From positions 1 to 57,464 of the forward strand of contig JAZSMJ010000018.1 of NCBI GenBank assembly GCA_045535815.1: a stretch of DNA of 57,464 nucleotides. Reading direction: 5' to 3'. Source of the stretch: JAZSMJ01 sp045535815 (GTDB lineage: Bacteria; Bacillota; Clostridia; Oscillospirales; CAG-272). Of this stretch, positions 1 to 7,537 are shown in pieces (positions within the stretch are counted from its first letter, which is position 1; each line of letters begins with the position of its first letter). The notes beneath the pieces were generated by a model. The model did not search any database, was not told the origin of the DNA, and worked only from the letters and a program-made list of their open reading frames with translations. The translations under genes and the position numbers were made by a program.

Positions 1-253
1 GCGCTTCTTCCTTGATAGCGTCAGCGGCCTGCTTCTTTGTTCCTACGAAAAGGATGTTTCCGCCTGCTACGGCTGTGTCGCGTACGAACATATACGCTTC
101 ATCGAATTTCTTTACAGTCTTCTGAAGGTCTATAATATAGATACCGTTTCTCTCTGTAAAGATGTACTCTGCCATTTTCGGATTCCATCTTCTTGTGTGG
201 TGTCCGAAATGAACGCCTGCTTCAAGCAGCTGTTTGATTGAAATAACTGACAT
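1..253 (-). CDS. rpsB: 30S ribosomal protein S2, N-terminal part (runs off the window)
   Basis: Only the first 84 codons are present; the rest lies beyond the left edge. The translation opens MSVISIKQLLEAGVHFGHHT and continues with the RRWNPKM and IYIIDLQKT segments typical of ribosomal protein S2, a component of the small subunit that sits at the head-body junction near S1/S21. The start is fixed by an AGGAGG Shine-Dalgarno at 261-268, seven bases before the ATG. A strong SigA-type promoter lies at 337-365, so the gene heads its own transcript. tsf would be the usual next gene but is outside the window. Identification is firm. Confidence 0.97.
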   Translation of the reverse strand, partial: MSVISIKQLLEAGVHFGHHTRRWNPKMAEYIFTERNGIYIIDLQKTVKKFDEAYMFVRDTAVAGGNILFVGTKKQAADAIKEEA

Positions 254-260
254 TTTAATG

Positions 261-307
261 TCCTCCTTCGGTTTTTTCCACCACGGTACACTATCATATC
301 ACCGAAG
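261..307 (-). promoter_or_regulatory. rpsB leader hairpin overlapping the ribosome binding site
   Basis: In the rpsB leader a 7-base arm (CTTCGGT in the transcript, 301-307) is complementary to ACCGAAG (266-272). The last three bases of the second arm belong to the AAGGAGGA ribosome binding site at 261-268. Pairing would partly mask translation initiation, as in autogenously controlled ribosomal-protein leaders. I do not recognise a named leader family, so regulation is inference. Confidence 0.4.
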
Positions 308-336
308 TGTCGTTCCGTGTGTGAATTTTACATATT

Positions 337-365
337 ATTCTATCATATTACAAAATCTTTTTCAA
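337..365 (-). promoter_or_regulatory. SigA-type promoter of rpsB
   Basis: On the minus strand TTGAAA (360-365) is followed after exactly 17 bases by TAGAAT (337-342). It lies about 85 bases before the rpsB start codon. Confidence 0.8.
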
Positions 366-396
366 GCATAAAATTACAGTTCACAAAATATTTACA

Positions 397-437
397 AATA
401 AAGCTGCAGGGCGCAAAAAGCGCTCTGCAGCTTTATT
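397..437 (-). terminator. Terminator of the spoIVA-ylmC unit
   Basis: An 18-bp stem (arms 397-414 and 420-437, one G-U pair, loop of five A on the plus strand) sits directly after the YlmC/YmxH-like stop codon and is followed on the minus strand by an AT-rich, T-containing tail. Confidence 0.8.
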
Positions 438-440
438 CCG

Positions 441-728
441 TCAGCAAAAAATATTTCTCTTTTTTGGCTTGTGTTCGTCCTTTTTGCATATCATATCCGT
501 GCAGTTTACAAGTATCACGTCATCTCCGAAGCGGGTTATACAGTCCCAGGGAATGACAAGGCAGTTTTCCTTGCTGAGACTGAACAGCTTCTGCTCTCCC
601 GGAACAATTATTGATACGATCTTACCGCACGATACGTCAACCTCCGCATCGCACACGCAGCCAAGCCGTCTGCCGTCGCATATATTTATCACTTCTTTAT
701 TGCAAAGCTCGCTGATACCGCACTTCAT
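441..728 (-). CDS. YlmC/YmxH family sporulation-associated protein (PRC-barrel)
   Basis: A 95-residue protein made of one small beta-barrel domain: it opens MKCGISELCNKEVINICDGR and has the RLGCVCDAEVDV and IVSIIVPG segments seen in the YlmC/YmxH family of PRC-barrel proteins, which in Firmicutes are often linked to sporulation. The molecular role of the family is not established. A GAGG site precedes the ATG. It begins 12 bases after the spoIVA stop codon in the same direction and is followed at once by a strong terminator, so the two genes form a short unit. The family call is good; the sporulation role rests mainly on the neighbour. Confidence 0.8.
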   Translation of the reverse strand: MKCGISELCNKEVINICDGRRLGCVCDAEVDVSCGKIVSIIVPGEQKLFSLSKENCLVIPWDCITRFGDDVILVNCTDMICKKDEHKPKKRNIFC

Positions 729-740
729 CGGATGTTTTCC

Positions 741-2225
741 TCACAGAATAATACAGATAAGACCGCTGCTTCCCTCGTTAATTATGCGCTGGAGCGTTTC
801 GCAAAGCTTTTCCCTTGCATCCATAGGCATTTTTTCAAGCTTTGTGTGAAGTCCCTCGTTAACCAGCTCGTGCAGAGTTTTGCCAAACATATTTGACTCC
901 CATATGCGTTTGGGATCCTCTTCAAACTCGTGAAGCATATACCTTACGAGATCCTCGGACTGCTGCTCGGTTCCGACGATAGGGTTTATCTCGGTTTCTA
1001 TATCAGCCTTTATCATATGTATTGACGGAGCACTTGCTCTCAATCTGACTCCGTAACCGCCTGACTGTTTTACTATTTCGGGCTCCTCCAGAGTAAGATC
1101 GTCTATATCGGGATTGACTATTCCGTAGCCCGTTTCGCTCACGTCGTAAAGTGCGGAGGCTATCTTGTCGTATTTTTTCTTGATGACCGAAAGGTCTCTC
1201 ATCAGATCGATAAGTCCCTCTTCGTCGGTTATTTCGAATCCGGTAAGCTCACCCATCGTTTTATAATACAGATCGTCATTCAAGGCTACAGATATTCTTG
1301 CCCTTCCGCATCCCAGCTCAATGCTGTCGATATTTACGTTCTTAACGTATTTATTTGATGAAAGCGCTTCAAAGCTTTTGGCAATATCTCCGGTCTTGCG
1401 TATATTCTCTGCACAGCTCATTATACTGCCGTTTACAGAGGTGCATATCGGATGATCTTCATCAAGCGCCATCATCCATCTGGGAATATCGACACCGATC
1501 TCGGTTACCGGGAATTCAAACAGAATAAGCTCAAGAATATGGGTAATATCCTCTGCGTTGAGATCAAGGCAGTTTACAAGTGCGACCGGAACCTTGTGCT
1601 TTTCTTCAAGCTCAAGTGCAAGTGATACCGCCTCTTCGCTTTCGGGCTTTGATGAGTTCAAAACTATAACGAAGGGCTTGTTCAGGCTCTTAAGCTCATT
1701 TATCGCCCTTTCCTCAGCTACCGTATAGCTTTCCCTCGGGATATCGCATATACTGCCGTCAGTCGTAACCATTATACCTATGGTAGCGTGATCGGTAATA
1801 ACCTTTTTCGTACCTATCTCCGCAGCAGTTTCAAACGGTATCTGCTCATCTGACCAAGGAGTTCTGACCATCCTTGGCTGTCCGTTTTCTATATGCCCCA
1901 GGGCATCGGGTACGATAAACCCGACACAGTCCACCAGCTTGATATTGATCTCGGCATTATCCGATAACTTTACCGTCAGCGGATCGTCCGGAACAAACTT
2001 GGGCTCCGTTGTCATAACCGTTCTGCCTGCGGCGCTCTGGGGCATCTCATCTCTTGCACGCTCTTTATCGTACTGATTCTGTATCGCAGGAAGCACCATG
2101 CTCTCCATAAATTTCTTTATGAAGGTTGATTTGCCGGTTCTGACGGGACCGACTACTCCGATATATACCGAGCCCTTTGTTCGCTCGGCTATGTCATTAT
2201 ATATTCCGCTTGAGGTATATGTCAT
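741..2225 (-). CDS. spoIVA: Stage IV sporulation protein A, spore-coat basement-layer ATPase
   Basis: The 494-residue protein matches the usual length of SpoIVA (492 in Bacillus subtilis). It starts with a GTPase-like nucleotide-binding domain with Walker A GPVRTGKST at residues 26-34, followed by the characteristic TVMTTEPKFVPD, KLVDCVGF and TDGSICDIPRE segments, and it ends in a short hydrophobic tail, GLICIIL. SpoIVA polymerises on the forespore surface using ATP and anchors the spore coat in the mother cell. A GGAGGA ribosome binding site precedes the ATG. Its presence is the best evidence that this organism makes, or descends from makers of, endospores. I could not identify a convincing SigE promoter. 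Confidence 0.97.
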   Translation of the reverse strand: MTYTSSGIYNDIAERTKGSVYIGVVGPVRTGKSTFIKKFMESMVLPAIQNQYDKERARDEMPQSAAGRTVMTTEPKFVPDDPLTVKLSDNAEINIKLVDCVGFIVPDALGHIENGQPRMVRTPWSDEQIPFETAAEIGTKKVITDHATIGIMVTTDGSICDIPRESYTVAEERAINELKSLNKPFVIVLNSSKPESEEAVSLALELEEKHKVPVALVNCLDLNAEDITHILELILFEFPVTEIGVDIPRWMMALDEDHPICTSVNGSIMSCAENIRKTGDIAKSFEALSSNKYVKNVNIDSIELGCGRARISVALNDDLYYKTMGELTGFEITDEEGLIDLMRDLSVIKKKYDKIASALYDVSETGYGIVNPDIDDLTLEEPEIVKQSGGYGVRLRASAPSIHMIKADIETEINPIVGTEQQSEDLVRYMLHEFEEDPKRIWESNMFGKTLHELVNEGLHTKLEKMPMDAREKLCETLQRIINEGSSGLICIIL

Positions 2226-2297
2226 TGCCTTTTCCTCCGTGTACTTTTTTCCTTATGACATATATATTCCCATAGCACAAGCTTTATTCACAGCAAA

Positions 2298-2332
2298 ACA
2301 AAAAACAGTCTTGCAAGAGCAAGACTGTTTTA
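2298..2332 (-). terminator. Terminator after the Na/Pi cotransporter gene
   Basis: A hairpin with arms aaacagtcttgc and gcaagactgttt is followed on the minus strand by a T-rich run (tttttgtttt). It lies just after the cotransporter stop codon. Confidence 0.85.
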
Positions 2333-2344
2333 AAGCTTTGTATT

Positions 2345-4102
2345 TTATATAGAATAACGTTCCATATATTCTTCGTAATTCTTTGAGAATTCCTTCGTGG
2401 GATGATTCTTTACGGAATTGAGATATTCGTGAGTTTCAAACTTACCTATATGAGCTTCTATTATTGCAACCGCAATATTTGAGCAGTGGTCCGAGATACG
2501 CTCATAATTGGTAAGAAGGTCTGACAGGATAAATCCGAGCTCTATGGTGCAATTTCCGCTTCTCAGACGCAGGATATGTCTTCCCTTTATATCGTTTATG
2601 AGAATGTCTATTACCTGCTCAAGAGGCTCTACAGTAGCGGCAAGCTCGATATCGTTCTCTCTGTACGCCTTGGTGGTACGTGAGAGTATATCGACAAGCG
2701 CCTGAGTAAGCTTGTCAAGCTCCTCCTTTGCCTCGTGAGAGAAGGATATCTTCTTATCGTGCATCTCCTGAGCAACTGCAAGAAGATTCTTGGCATGGTC
2801 ACCAATACGCTCAAAGTCGTTTATGGTGTGAAGCACCTTTGACGCCTGATTTGCCTCATCCTCGGTAAGATTCTGCTGAGACACCTTTACAAGATAGCTT
2901 CCGAGCTTGTCCTCGTATTCGTCAAGCTCGCCCTCCATATCGTCAACCTCGTTATATGTCTCCTGATTGAAATTATCGAAAAGGCTCAAGGCAAGATTTA
3001 CGGCCTTGTTAGAGGTATCAGCCATAACGCACGATGCATCTATCGACTTTGCAACTGCAAACGAAGGGATGGTAAGAAGGTGGTCGTCGAGAAGAAGAGT
3101 TTCCCTTTTTTCGTCTTCCTCTTTTTTTGAATCTTTTATTATAATGCAAGCAAGCTTTTCTATATAACGGGTGAACGGGAAAAGCCATACGGTCGAGAAT
3201 ATGTTGTATATGGTATGAATTATAGCTATACCTGCAGGAGATACCGCATCGTTTATAAAATCAAATTTGAAAATAAGATTTGCAATACTCCAAAGGATAA
3301 TTCCAACAGTGGCACCTATAACCTTGATAAGTATATGTACCGTCGATACACGCTTTGCATCCTTATTGGTTCCTATCGAAGCAAGAAGACCGGATATACA
3401 GGTACCGATATTCTGACCCATTACGATCGGAATAGCAATGCCGTAGGATACGGTTCCGGTAAGGGCGAGAGCCTGCAAGATACCGACCGAAGCAGACGAT
3501 GACTGAATGATTGCAGTAAATACGAGACCTACCATAATTCCGAGAACGGGATTGCTGAAGGCTGTGAGTATCTGCTGGAATCCTGCGCTTTCAGCCAAAG
3601 GATCAACTGCATCAGACATTACGGTCATACCGTACATAAGGACTGCAAAACCGATACAGATAGTTCCTATATCCTTCTTTTTTTCCTTTTTCGACATCAT
3701 TATAAGAGCGATACCTACAAAAGCTATTATAGAAGAGAAAACGCTGGGCTTAAGGAGTGATACCCATATGTTATCACTTTCAATACCTGCAAGGCTGAGT
3801 ATCCACGCAGTTATAGTCGTTCCTATATTGGAGCCCATAGTAACGCTGGTTGCTTGAGTCATCTGCATGATGCCCGAGTTTACAAGACCGACAAGCATAA
3901 CGCCAACCGCAGACGACGACTGAATGATCGCCGTTACTACCGTTCCGAGAAGAACGCCTTTGAATTTGTTTGAAGTAAGCGAGCGGAGTATCTGCTCCAT
4001 CTTGCTTCCTGCCATTTTTTCAAGACCGTTTGACATTACGCTCATTCCGTAAAGGAACATGGCAAGACCGCCAAGCAATGCGAGAACCGACATAATATCC
4101 AT
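2345..4102 (-). CDS. Na/Pi cotransporter family protein with C-terminal PhoU-like domain
   Basis: A 585-residue membrane protein of the NptA/YjbB type that takes up (or exports) phosphate with sodium. The two inverted halves each carry the family signature: AIIQSSSAVGV and AIIQSSSASVG. About nine hydrophobic segments fill roughly residues 1-320. The C-terminal 230 residues are helical and PhoU-like (repeats around NDFERIGDHAKN and NYERISDHCSN). I place the start at 4102 (MDIMSVLALLGG), because an AAAGG site lies 11 bases upstream and the 13 extra codons back to 4141 do not look like protein. It lies downstream of phoP-phoR and directly behind a four-repeat PHO box (4160-4198), so induction at low phosphate is likely. 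Confidence 0.9.
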   Translation of the reverse strand: MDIMSVLALLGGLAMFLYGMSVMSNGLEKMAGSKMEQILRSLTSNKFKGVLLGTVVTAIIQSSSAVGVMLVGLVNSGIMQMTQATSVTMGSNIGTTITAWILSLAGIESDNIWVSLLKPSVFSSIIAFVGIALIMMSKKEKKKDIGTICIGFAVLMYGMTVMSDAVDPLAESAGFQQILTAFSNPVLGIMVGLVFTAIIQSSSASVGILQALALTGTVSYGIAIPIVMGQNIGTCISGLLASIGTNKDAKRVSTVHILIKVIGATVGIILWSIANLIFKFDFINDAVSPAGIAIIHTIYNIFSTVWLFPFTRYIEKLACIIIKDSKKEEDEKRETLLLDDHLLTIPSFAVAKSIDASCVMADTSNKAVNLALSLFDNFNQETYNEVDDMEGELDEYEDKLGSYLVKVSQQNLTEDEANQASKVLHTINDFERIGDHAKNLLAVAQEMHDKKISFSHEAKEELDKLTQALVDILSRTTKAYRENDIELAATVEPLEQVIDILINDIKGRHILRLRSGNCTIELGFILSDLLTNYERISDHCSNIAVAIIEAHIGKFETHEYLNSVKNHPTKEFSKNYEEYMERYSI

Positions 4103-4144
4103 AAAAAAGCTACCTTTCTTTTTAATTACACAAAAAACCAATTT

Positions 4145-4198
4145 ATATTACACCAACAGTGTAAAATATATATCAAATCAATGTTAAATCTATGTAAA
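4145..4198 (-). promoter_or_regulatory. PHO box (four PhoP repeats) and -10 of the Na/Pi cotransporter
   Basis: On the minus strand four hexamers occur with an exact 11-base period: TTTACA (4193-4198), TTAACA (4182-4187), TTGATA (4171-4176) and TTTACA (4160-4165). This matches the known PhoP site, direct TT(A/C/T)ACA repeats separated by about five bases. A TAATAT -10 element follows at 4145-4150, placing the repeats at about -22 to -60, the usual position for PhoP-activated promoters. No good -35 is seen, which fits activator dependence. Confidence 0.8.
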
Positions 4199-4203
4199 AT
4201 GAT

Positions 4204-5208
4204 TCAAAAAAGCACTCTTATGACCGTACCCTCACCGAGCTTGCTCTTAACGCTGAGATTAGCGTTCATATACATAACCCCGTGCTTTACTATAGAAAGT
4301 CCGAGCCCCGTGCCACCGATCTCCCTTGAATGACTTTTATCAACACGGTAGAACCTTTCAAAAATATGCGCAATATCCTCTTCGGGTATTCCGATGCCCG
4401 TATCGGCAACGGATAGCTCAACTCCGTCAACGCACTGCCTGAGCGTTATATCGACACGTCCGCCCTCTTTGTTGTATTTTATAGCGTTATCGCATATATT
4501 GAAGATTATCTCTTCAGCTATTTTGTAAGGTCCCTTTATACTGACTCTGTCGCCGGAAAAAGCAACGGTAACCTTTCTGTTTTGTGCCGCAAGCTCAAGC
4601 TCGGATACCACCGATTCACACATACCGTAAAGGTCGATATCGGTGATCTCCTCGGATATATCATATCCGTCAAGCTGTGAGAGCTTGATTATATCGTGCA
4701 CGAGATTGATAAGTCTTCCCGACTCATCGTATATCTTTTCTGCAAAACGAGGTATATCATCCTGCTTTACCATTCCGTTTTTCATTATCTCGGCATAGCC
4801 GGATATCGAGGTAAGCGGAGTTTTAAGCTCGTGAGAAACGTTTGCGGTGAAATCCCGCCTCATCTCATCCTGCTTTTGATGCTCCACCTTTAACAGATCT
4901 ATCCTTTTCTGTGTTTCAGCATTTCTTTCTTCGATATAGCTGACAAACGGCTCAAGCTCGGGATAAAGCTTTTCAATATCGGGACTTTGAGCGTTAAAAT
5001 CGTTTACACGGCGAGATATCTCCGAAGAGAGTCTTTTTGATACTGCATAGGATAATAAAGCCACTCCTAAAAACACAAGCAGGAGCTGCCACCATACTCT
5101 TAAAAACAGCTCTGCAGGATCCTTTGCAAGAGCAAATATCACTATTACAAAAGAAAGAAAAGATGCACTAACGACCGTTATTATACCTCTGAATATAGTC
5201 TTATTCAT
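4204..5208 (-). CDS. phoR: Sensor histidine kinase, PhoR/WalK type
   Basis: A 334-residue membrane kinase. Two hydrophobic segments (about residues 7-28 and 40-57) flank a very short external loop, so it probably does not sense an extracellular ligand directly. The dimerisation box reads FTANVSHELKTPLTS with the phospho-accepting His at about 126, followed by N box (FNICDNAIKYN), DTGIGIP and GTGLGLSIVKH of the ATPase domain. The start at 5208 is preferred because GGGTGG lies five bases upstream; a GTG nine bases earlier is possible. It overlaps the response regulator gene by eight bases. Pairing with PhoP, the Na/Pi transporter and a PHO box supports a phosphate role; without the box it could only be called PhoR/WalK-like. 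Confidence 0.85.
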   Translation of the reverse strand: MNKTIFRGIITVVSASFLSFVIVIFALAKDPAELFLRVWWQLLLVFLGVALLSYAVSKRLSSEISRRVNDFNAQSPDIEKLYPELEPFVSYIEERNAETQKRIDLLKVEHQKQDEMRRDFTANVSHELKTPLTSISGYAEIMKNGMVKQDDIPRFAEKIYDESGRLINLVHDIIKLSQLDGYDISEEITDIDLYGMCESVVSELELAAQNRKVTVAFSGDRVSIKGPYKIAEEIIFNICDNAIKYNKEGGRVDITLRQCVDGVELSVADTGIGIPEEDIAHIFERFYRVDKSHSREIGGTGLGLSIVKHGVMYMNANLSVKSKLGEGTVIRVLF

Positions 5209-5884
5209 CGGATCCACCCGAAATCTTATAGCCTATTCCTCGCACGGTCTCTATCAGATTACCTGCGCTGCCAAGCTTTTGCCGAAGCGTTCTTATATGT
5301 ACGTCAACCGTACGGCTCTCGCCGTCAAACGAATATCCCCATATTTTATTAAGAATGGTATCTCTGTCAAGCACGATGTTTATATTTTCAAGAAGCAGCC
5401 ATAGCATCTCGAATTCCTTCAGAGTCAGGATAACGCTTTGTCCGTCCACCTTTACGATATGCTTTGAACGGCAAAGATAAAGCGGCCCTATTTTATATTC
5501 TGAAAGGTCCTTGCACGGAGCGTCAGCCTTTCTCATTCTCGCCTTTACTCTTGCAACCAGCTCCATCATACCGAACGGCTTTGGAATATAGTCGTCTGCC
5601 CCTGCCTCAAAGCCCCTGACCTTATCCATCTCGGTGCCCTTGGCAGTCAAAAGAATAACGGGAATGTCAGAGGTATTCTCATCGCCCTTCAGCTTTTCAA
5701 GAATATCAAGACCGCTCTCCTCAGGAAGCATTATGTCAAGAAGCACGAGAGATGGCAGCTCCTTGCCGAGCTGCGACCAAAATGCAGAAGGAGTATCAAA
5801 TCCCTTGGTTTCAAGACCAACGCTGCATAGCGTATACTCCACCAATTCTCTTATATTATTATCGTCTTCAACAAGATAGATCAT
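5201..5884 (-). CDS. phoP: OmpR/PhoB-family response regulator, probable PhoP
   Basis: A 227-residue two-domain regulator: receiver domain with acidic pair EDD near residue 6, phospho-acceptor Asp50 in LVLLDIMLP, and Lys in the IPKPFG loop; then a winged helix with LTLKEFEMLWLLLEN, the WGYSFDGESRTVDVHIRTLR recognition helix region and a GIGYKI end. The start at 5884 is set by AGGAG six bases before the ATG; a longer frame continues upstream without a start signal. It is translationally coupled to the kinase. The Asp-phosphorylated form should bind the PHO box at 4160-4198. Confidence 0.87.
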   Translation of the reverse strand: MIYLVEDDNNIRELVEYTLCSVGLETKGFDTPSAFWSQLGKELPSLVLLDIMLPEESGLDILEKLKGDENTSDIPVILLTAKGTEMDKVRGFEAGADDYIPKPFGMMELVARVKARMRKADAPCKDLSEYKIGPLYLCRSKHIVKVDGQSVILTLKEFEMLWLLLENINIVLDRDTILNKIWGYSFDGESRTVDVHIRTLRQKLGSAGNLIETVRGIGYKISGGSDE

Positions 5885-5917
5885 ATAAATCTCCTGCTTT
5901 GTCACAATATAAATACT

Positions 5918-5947
5918 ATTATACTGATTATACACCTTTTTTCTCAA
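5918..5947 (-). promoter_or_regulatory. Probable promoter of phoP-phoR
   Basis: TTGAGA (5942-5947) and TATAAT (5918-5923) on the minus strand with an 18-base spacer, about 34 bases before the phoP start. No PHO repeats are visible here. Confidence 0.6.
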
Positions 5948-5983
5948 AAACAAAAGAGTTTTTTTCAAAATTATGATTTTTTA

Positions 5984-6012
5984 TAGACATTCGGCTCTTT
6001 TTATAGTATAAT
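5984..6012 (+). promoter_or_regulatory. Promoter of the 2-hydroxyacid dehydrogenase gene
   Basis: TAGACA (5984-5989), a 17-base spacer and a consensus TATAAT (6007-6012) lie 54 bases before the ATG. Confidence 0.75.
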
Positions 6013-6065
6013 TTCAGAAAACAGTTTTATTTTGCCTAAAAAACGGCAGAAAGGGTATTCTTATT

Positions 6066-7013
6066 ATGAAAATAACCGTTCTCGATGCCTCAACCCTCGG
6101 AGACGATCTTGATCTTAGCGGTCTTAGCCAATTCGGAGAGGTTTCAGTATATCAGACAACGACACAGGAGCAGCTCCCGGAAAGAATATCGGAGTGCGAC
6201 GTTATCGTACTTAATAAGGTTAAATTGAGCGGCACATCTCTTTCGATGGCAAAAAACCTCAAGCTTATATGTATCGCTGCTACAGGATACGATAACATAG
6301 ACACCGAATATTGCAAACAAAACGGAATTGCTCTATGCAACGTTCCGGGATATTCTACGGAAAGCGTGGCGCAGATAACAGTAACTCTCGCCCTTTCCCT
6401 TTTATCTCGTATGAATGACTACCTGCCGTACGTATCAAGCGGTGAATACAGCCTTTCGGGAAAGGCCAACAAGGTTTCCCCTCCCTATCACGAGATATGC
6501 GGTCTTACCTGGGGAATAGTAGGTCTTGGAAACATCGGCAGAAGAGTAGCCGACGTTGCACGTGCACTCGGATGCAAGGTAATAGCCTGCAAGCGCACTC
6601 CGGTAGAAGATATTGAATGTGTCGATATAGACACGCTTTGTAAGCAATCGGATATTATCTCAATACACACACCTCTTACCGAGCAAACGAGAAATCTGAT
6701 AAATAAAGAACGTATAGCACAAATGAAGAAGACTGCAGTTGTGGTAAACGTTGCAAGAGGAGCGGTTTGCGATGAAAAAGCCCTTGCAGAAGCCGTTAAA
6801 AACAGAGAAATAGGCGGCATCGGAATTGACGTATTTTCAACAGAGCCTTTTGGCACCGATCATCCCTTTTATCAGATAAAAGACGACCCTGCCGTATACC
6901 TTACACCGCATATGGCCTGGGCTGCATACGAATCAAGGGCACGCTGTCTTAATGAGATCATATCTAATATACACAGCTTTAATGACGGTGGAAGCAAGAA
7001 CAGAATCGTTTAA
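6066..7013 (+). CDS. D-2-hydroxyacid dehydrogenase (NAD-dependent)
   Basis: A 315-residue enzyme of the D-isomer-specific 2-hydroxyacid dehydrogenase family, closest in appearance to the glycerate/hydroxypyruvate reductase branch. The NAD-binding Rossmann domain carries GLGNIGRRVADVARALGC; the catalytic set is visible as Arg in NVARGAV, Glu in DVFSTEPF and His in LTPHMAWAA. It reduces a 2-keto acid to the D-hydroxy acid in the cytoplasm, but the substrate cannot be read from the sequence. AAAGGG precedes the ATG. It has its own promoter, and the following lipoprotein has another, so it is probably monocistronic. Confidence 0.9.
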   Translation: MKITVLDASTLGDDLDLSGLSQFGEVSVYQTTTQEQLPERISECDVIVLNKVKLSGTSLSMAKNLKLICIAATGYDNIDTEYCKQNGIALCNVPGYSTESVAQITVTLALSLLSRMNDYLPYVSSGEYSLSGKANKVSPPYHEICGLTWGIVGLGNIGRRVADVARALGCKVIACKRTPVEDIECVDIDTLCKQSDIISIHTPLTEQTRNLINKERIAQMKKTAVVVNVARGAVCDEKALAEAVKNREIGGIGIDVFSTEPFGTDHPFYQIKDDPAVYLTPHMAWAAYESRARCLNEIISNIHSFNDGGSKNRIV

Positions 7014-7018
7014 AAATA

Positions 7019-7047
7019 TTGACTTTTTATCGGTTATCATTTATAAT
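7019..7047 (+). promoter_or_regulatory. Promoter of the small lipoprotein gene
   Basis: TTGACT (7019-7024), a 17-base spacer and TATAAT (7042-7047) lie 53 bases before the start codon and just after the dehydrogenase stop. Confidence 0.8.
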
Positions 7048-7099
7048 TGTTAAAGAATTATACTTCCAATCGAACAAATTTATCAAAGTGAGGTCTAAT

Positions 7100-7486
7100 A
7101 TGAAAAAAATACTTATATTGGCGATGATTGCGATACTTTCAGTTGTTTGTATAGCCTTCACAGCCTGCAACGAAAATGAAGCAGTTGCAAACGGCGATGC
7201 GTTGACCTTTGCAGATGCTGAAAACAAGACTGTTTTCGTGCTTACGTATGACGGTGATGAGATCATAGGCGTCAGCAACACGCTTACCTTTGATACAGAT
7301 GCCGATGCAAAGACTGTATACGATATATACAACACCGAAGAGCATGCAAAAATGTGCACACCGACGCTTGACGGAAATAAGCTTACTCTTACGTATACGA
7401 ATGAATACGCTGTAAAGTTCTACGGTGAAAGAACCAAGGATGAGGTTATCCAAAACTTTAAAGACAACGGATTTGACCTTAAGTAA
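7100..7486 (+). CDS. Small predicted lipoprotein of unknown function
   Basis: A 128-residue protein opening MKKILILAMIAILSVVCIAF, a lipoprotein signal peptide ending in a lipobox (FTAC), so it should be lipidated on Cys and held at the outer face of the membrane. The mature part, about 105 residues, is acidic and mixed alpha/beta (FADAENKTVFVLTYDGDEI, then DADAKTVYDIYNTEEHAKM) and ends KDNGFDLK. I recognise no named family. The start follows GTGAGG at a normal distance; a longer in-frame extension to 7019 has no ribosome binding site and would hide the signal peptide. It is followed by a strong terminator. Confidence 0.75.
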   Translation: MKKILILAMIAILSVVCIAFTACNENEAVANGDALTFADAENKTVFVLTYDGDEIIGVSNTLTFDTDADAKTVYDIYNTEEHAKMCTPTLDGNKLTLTYTNEYAVKFYGERTKDEVIQNFKDNGFDLK

Positions 7487-7499
7487 TCAAACAAAACAG

Positions 7500-7537
7500 T
7501 AAAAGCTCTCGGCTTACTCAGCCGAGAGCTTATTTTT
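7500..7537. terminator. Bidirectional terminator between convergent genes
   Basis: Stem aagctctcggc / gccgagagctt with T-rich sequence on both sides serves the lipoprotein gene (plus) and the carboxypeptidase gene (minus). Confidence 0.85.

Noticed and set aside
2226..2300. SigE promoter of spoIVA
   Set aside because: GTGAATAAA followed by AATATATAT has a loose resemblance, but the -10 lacks the CATA core, so I do not call it.
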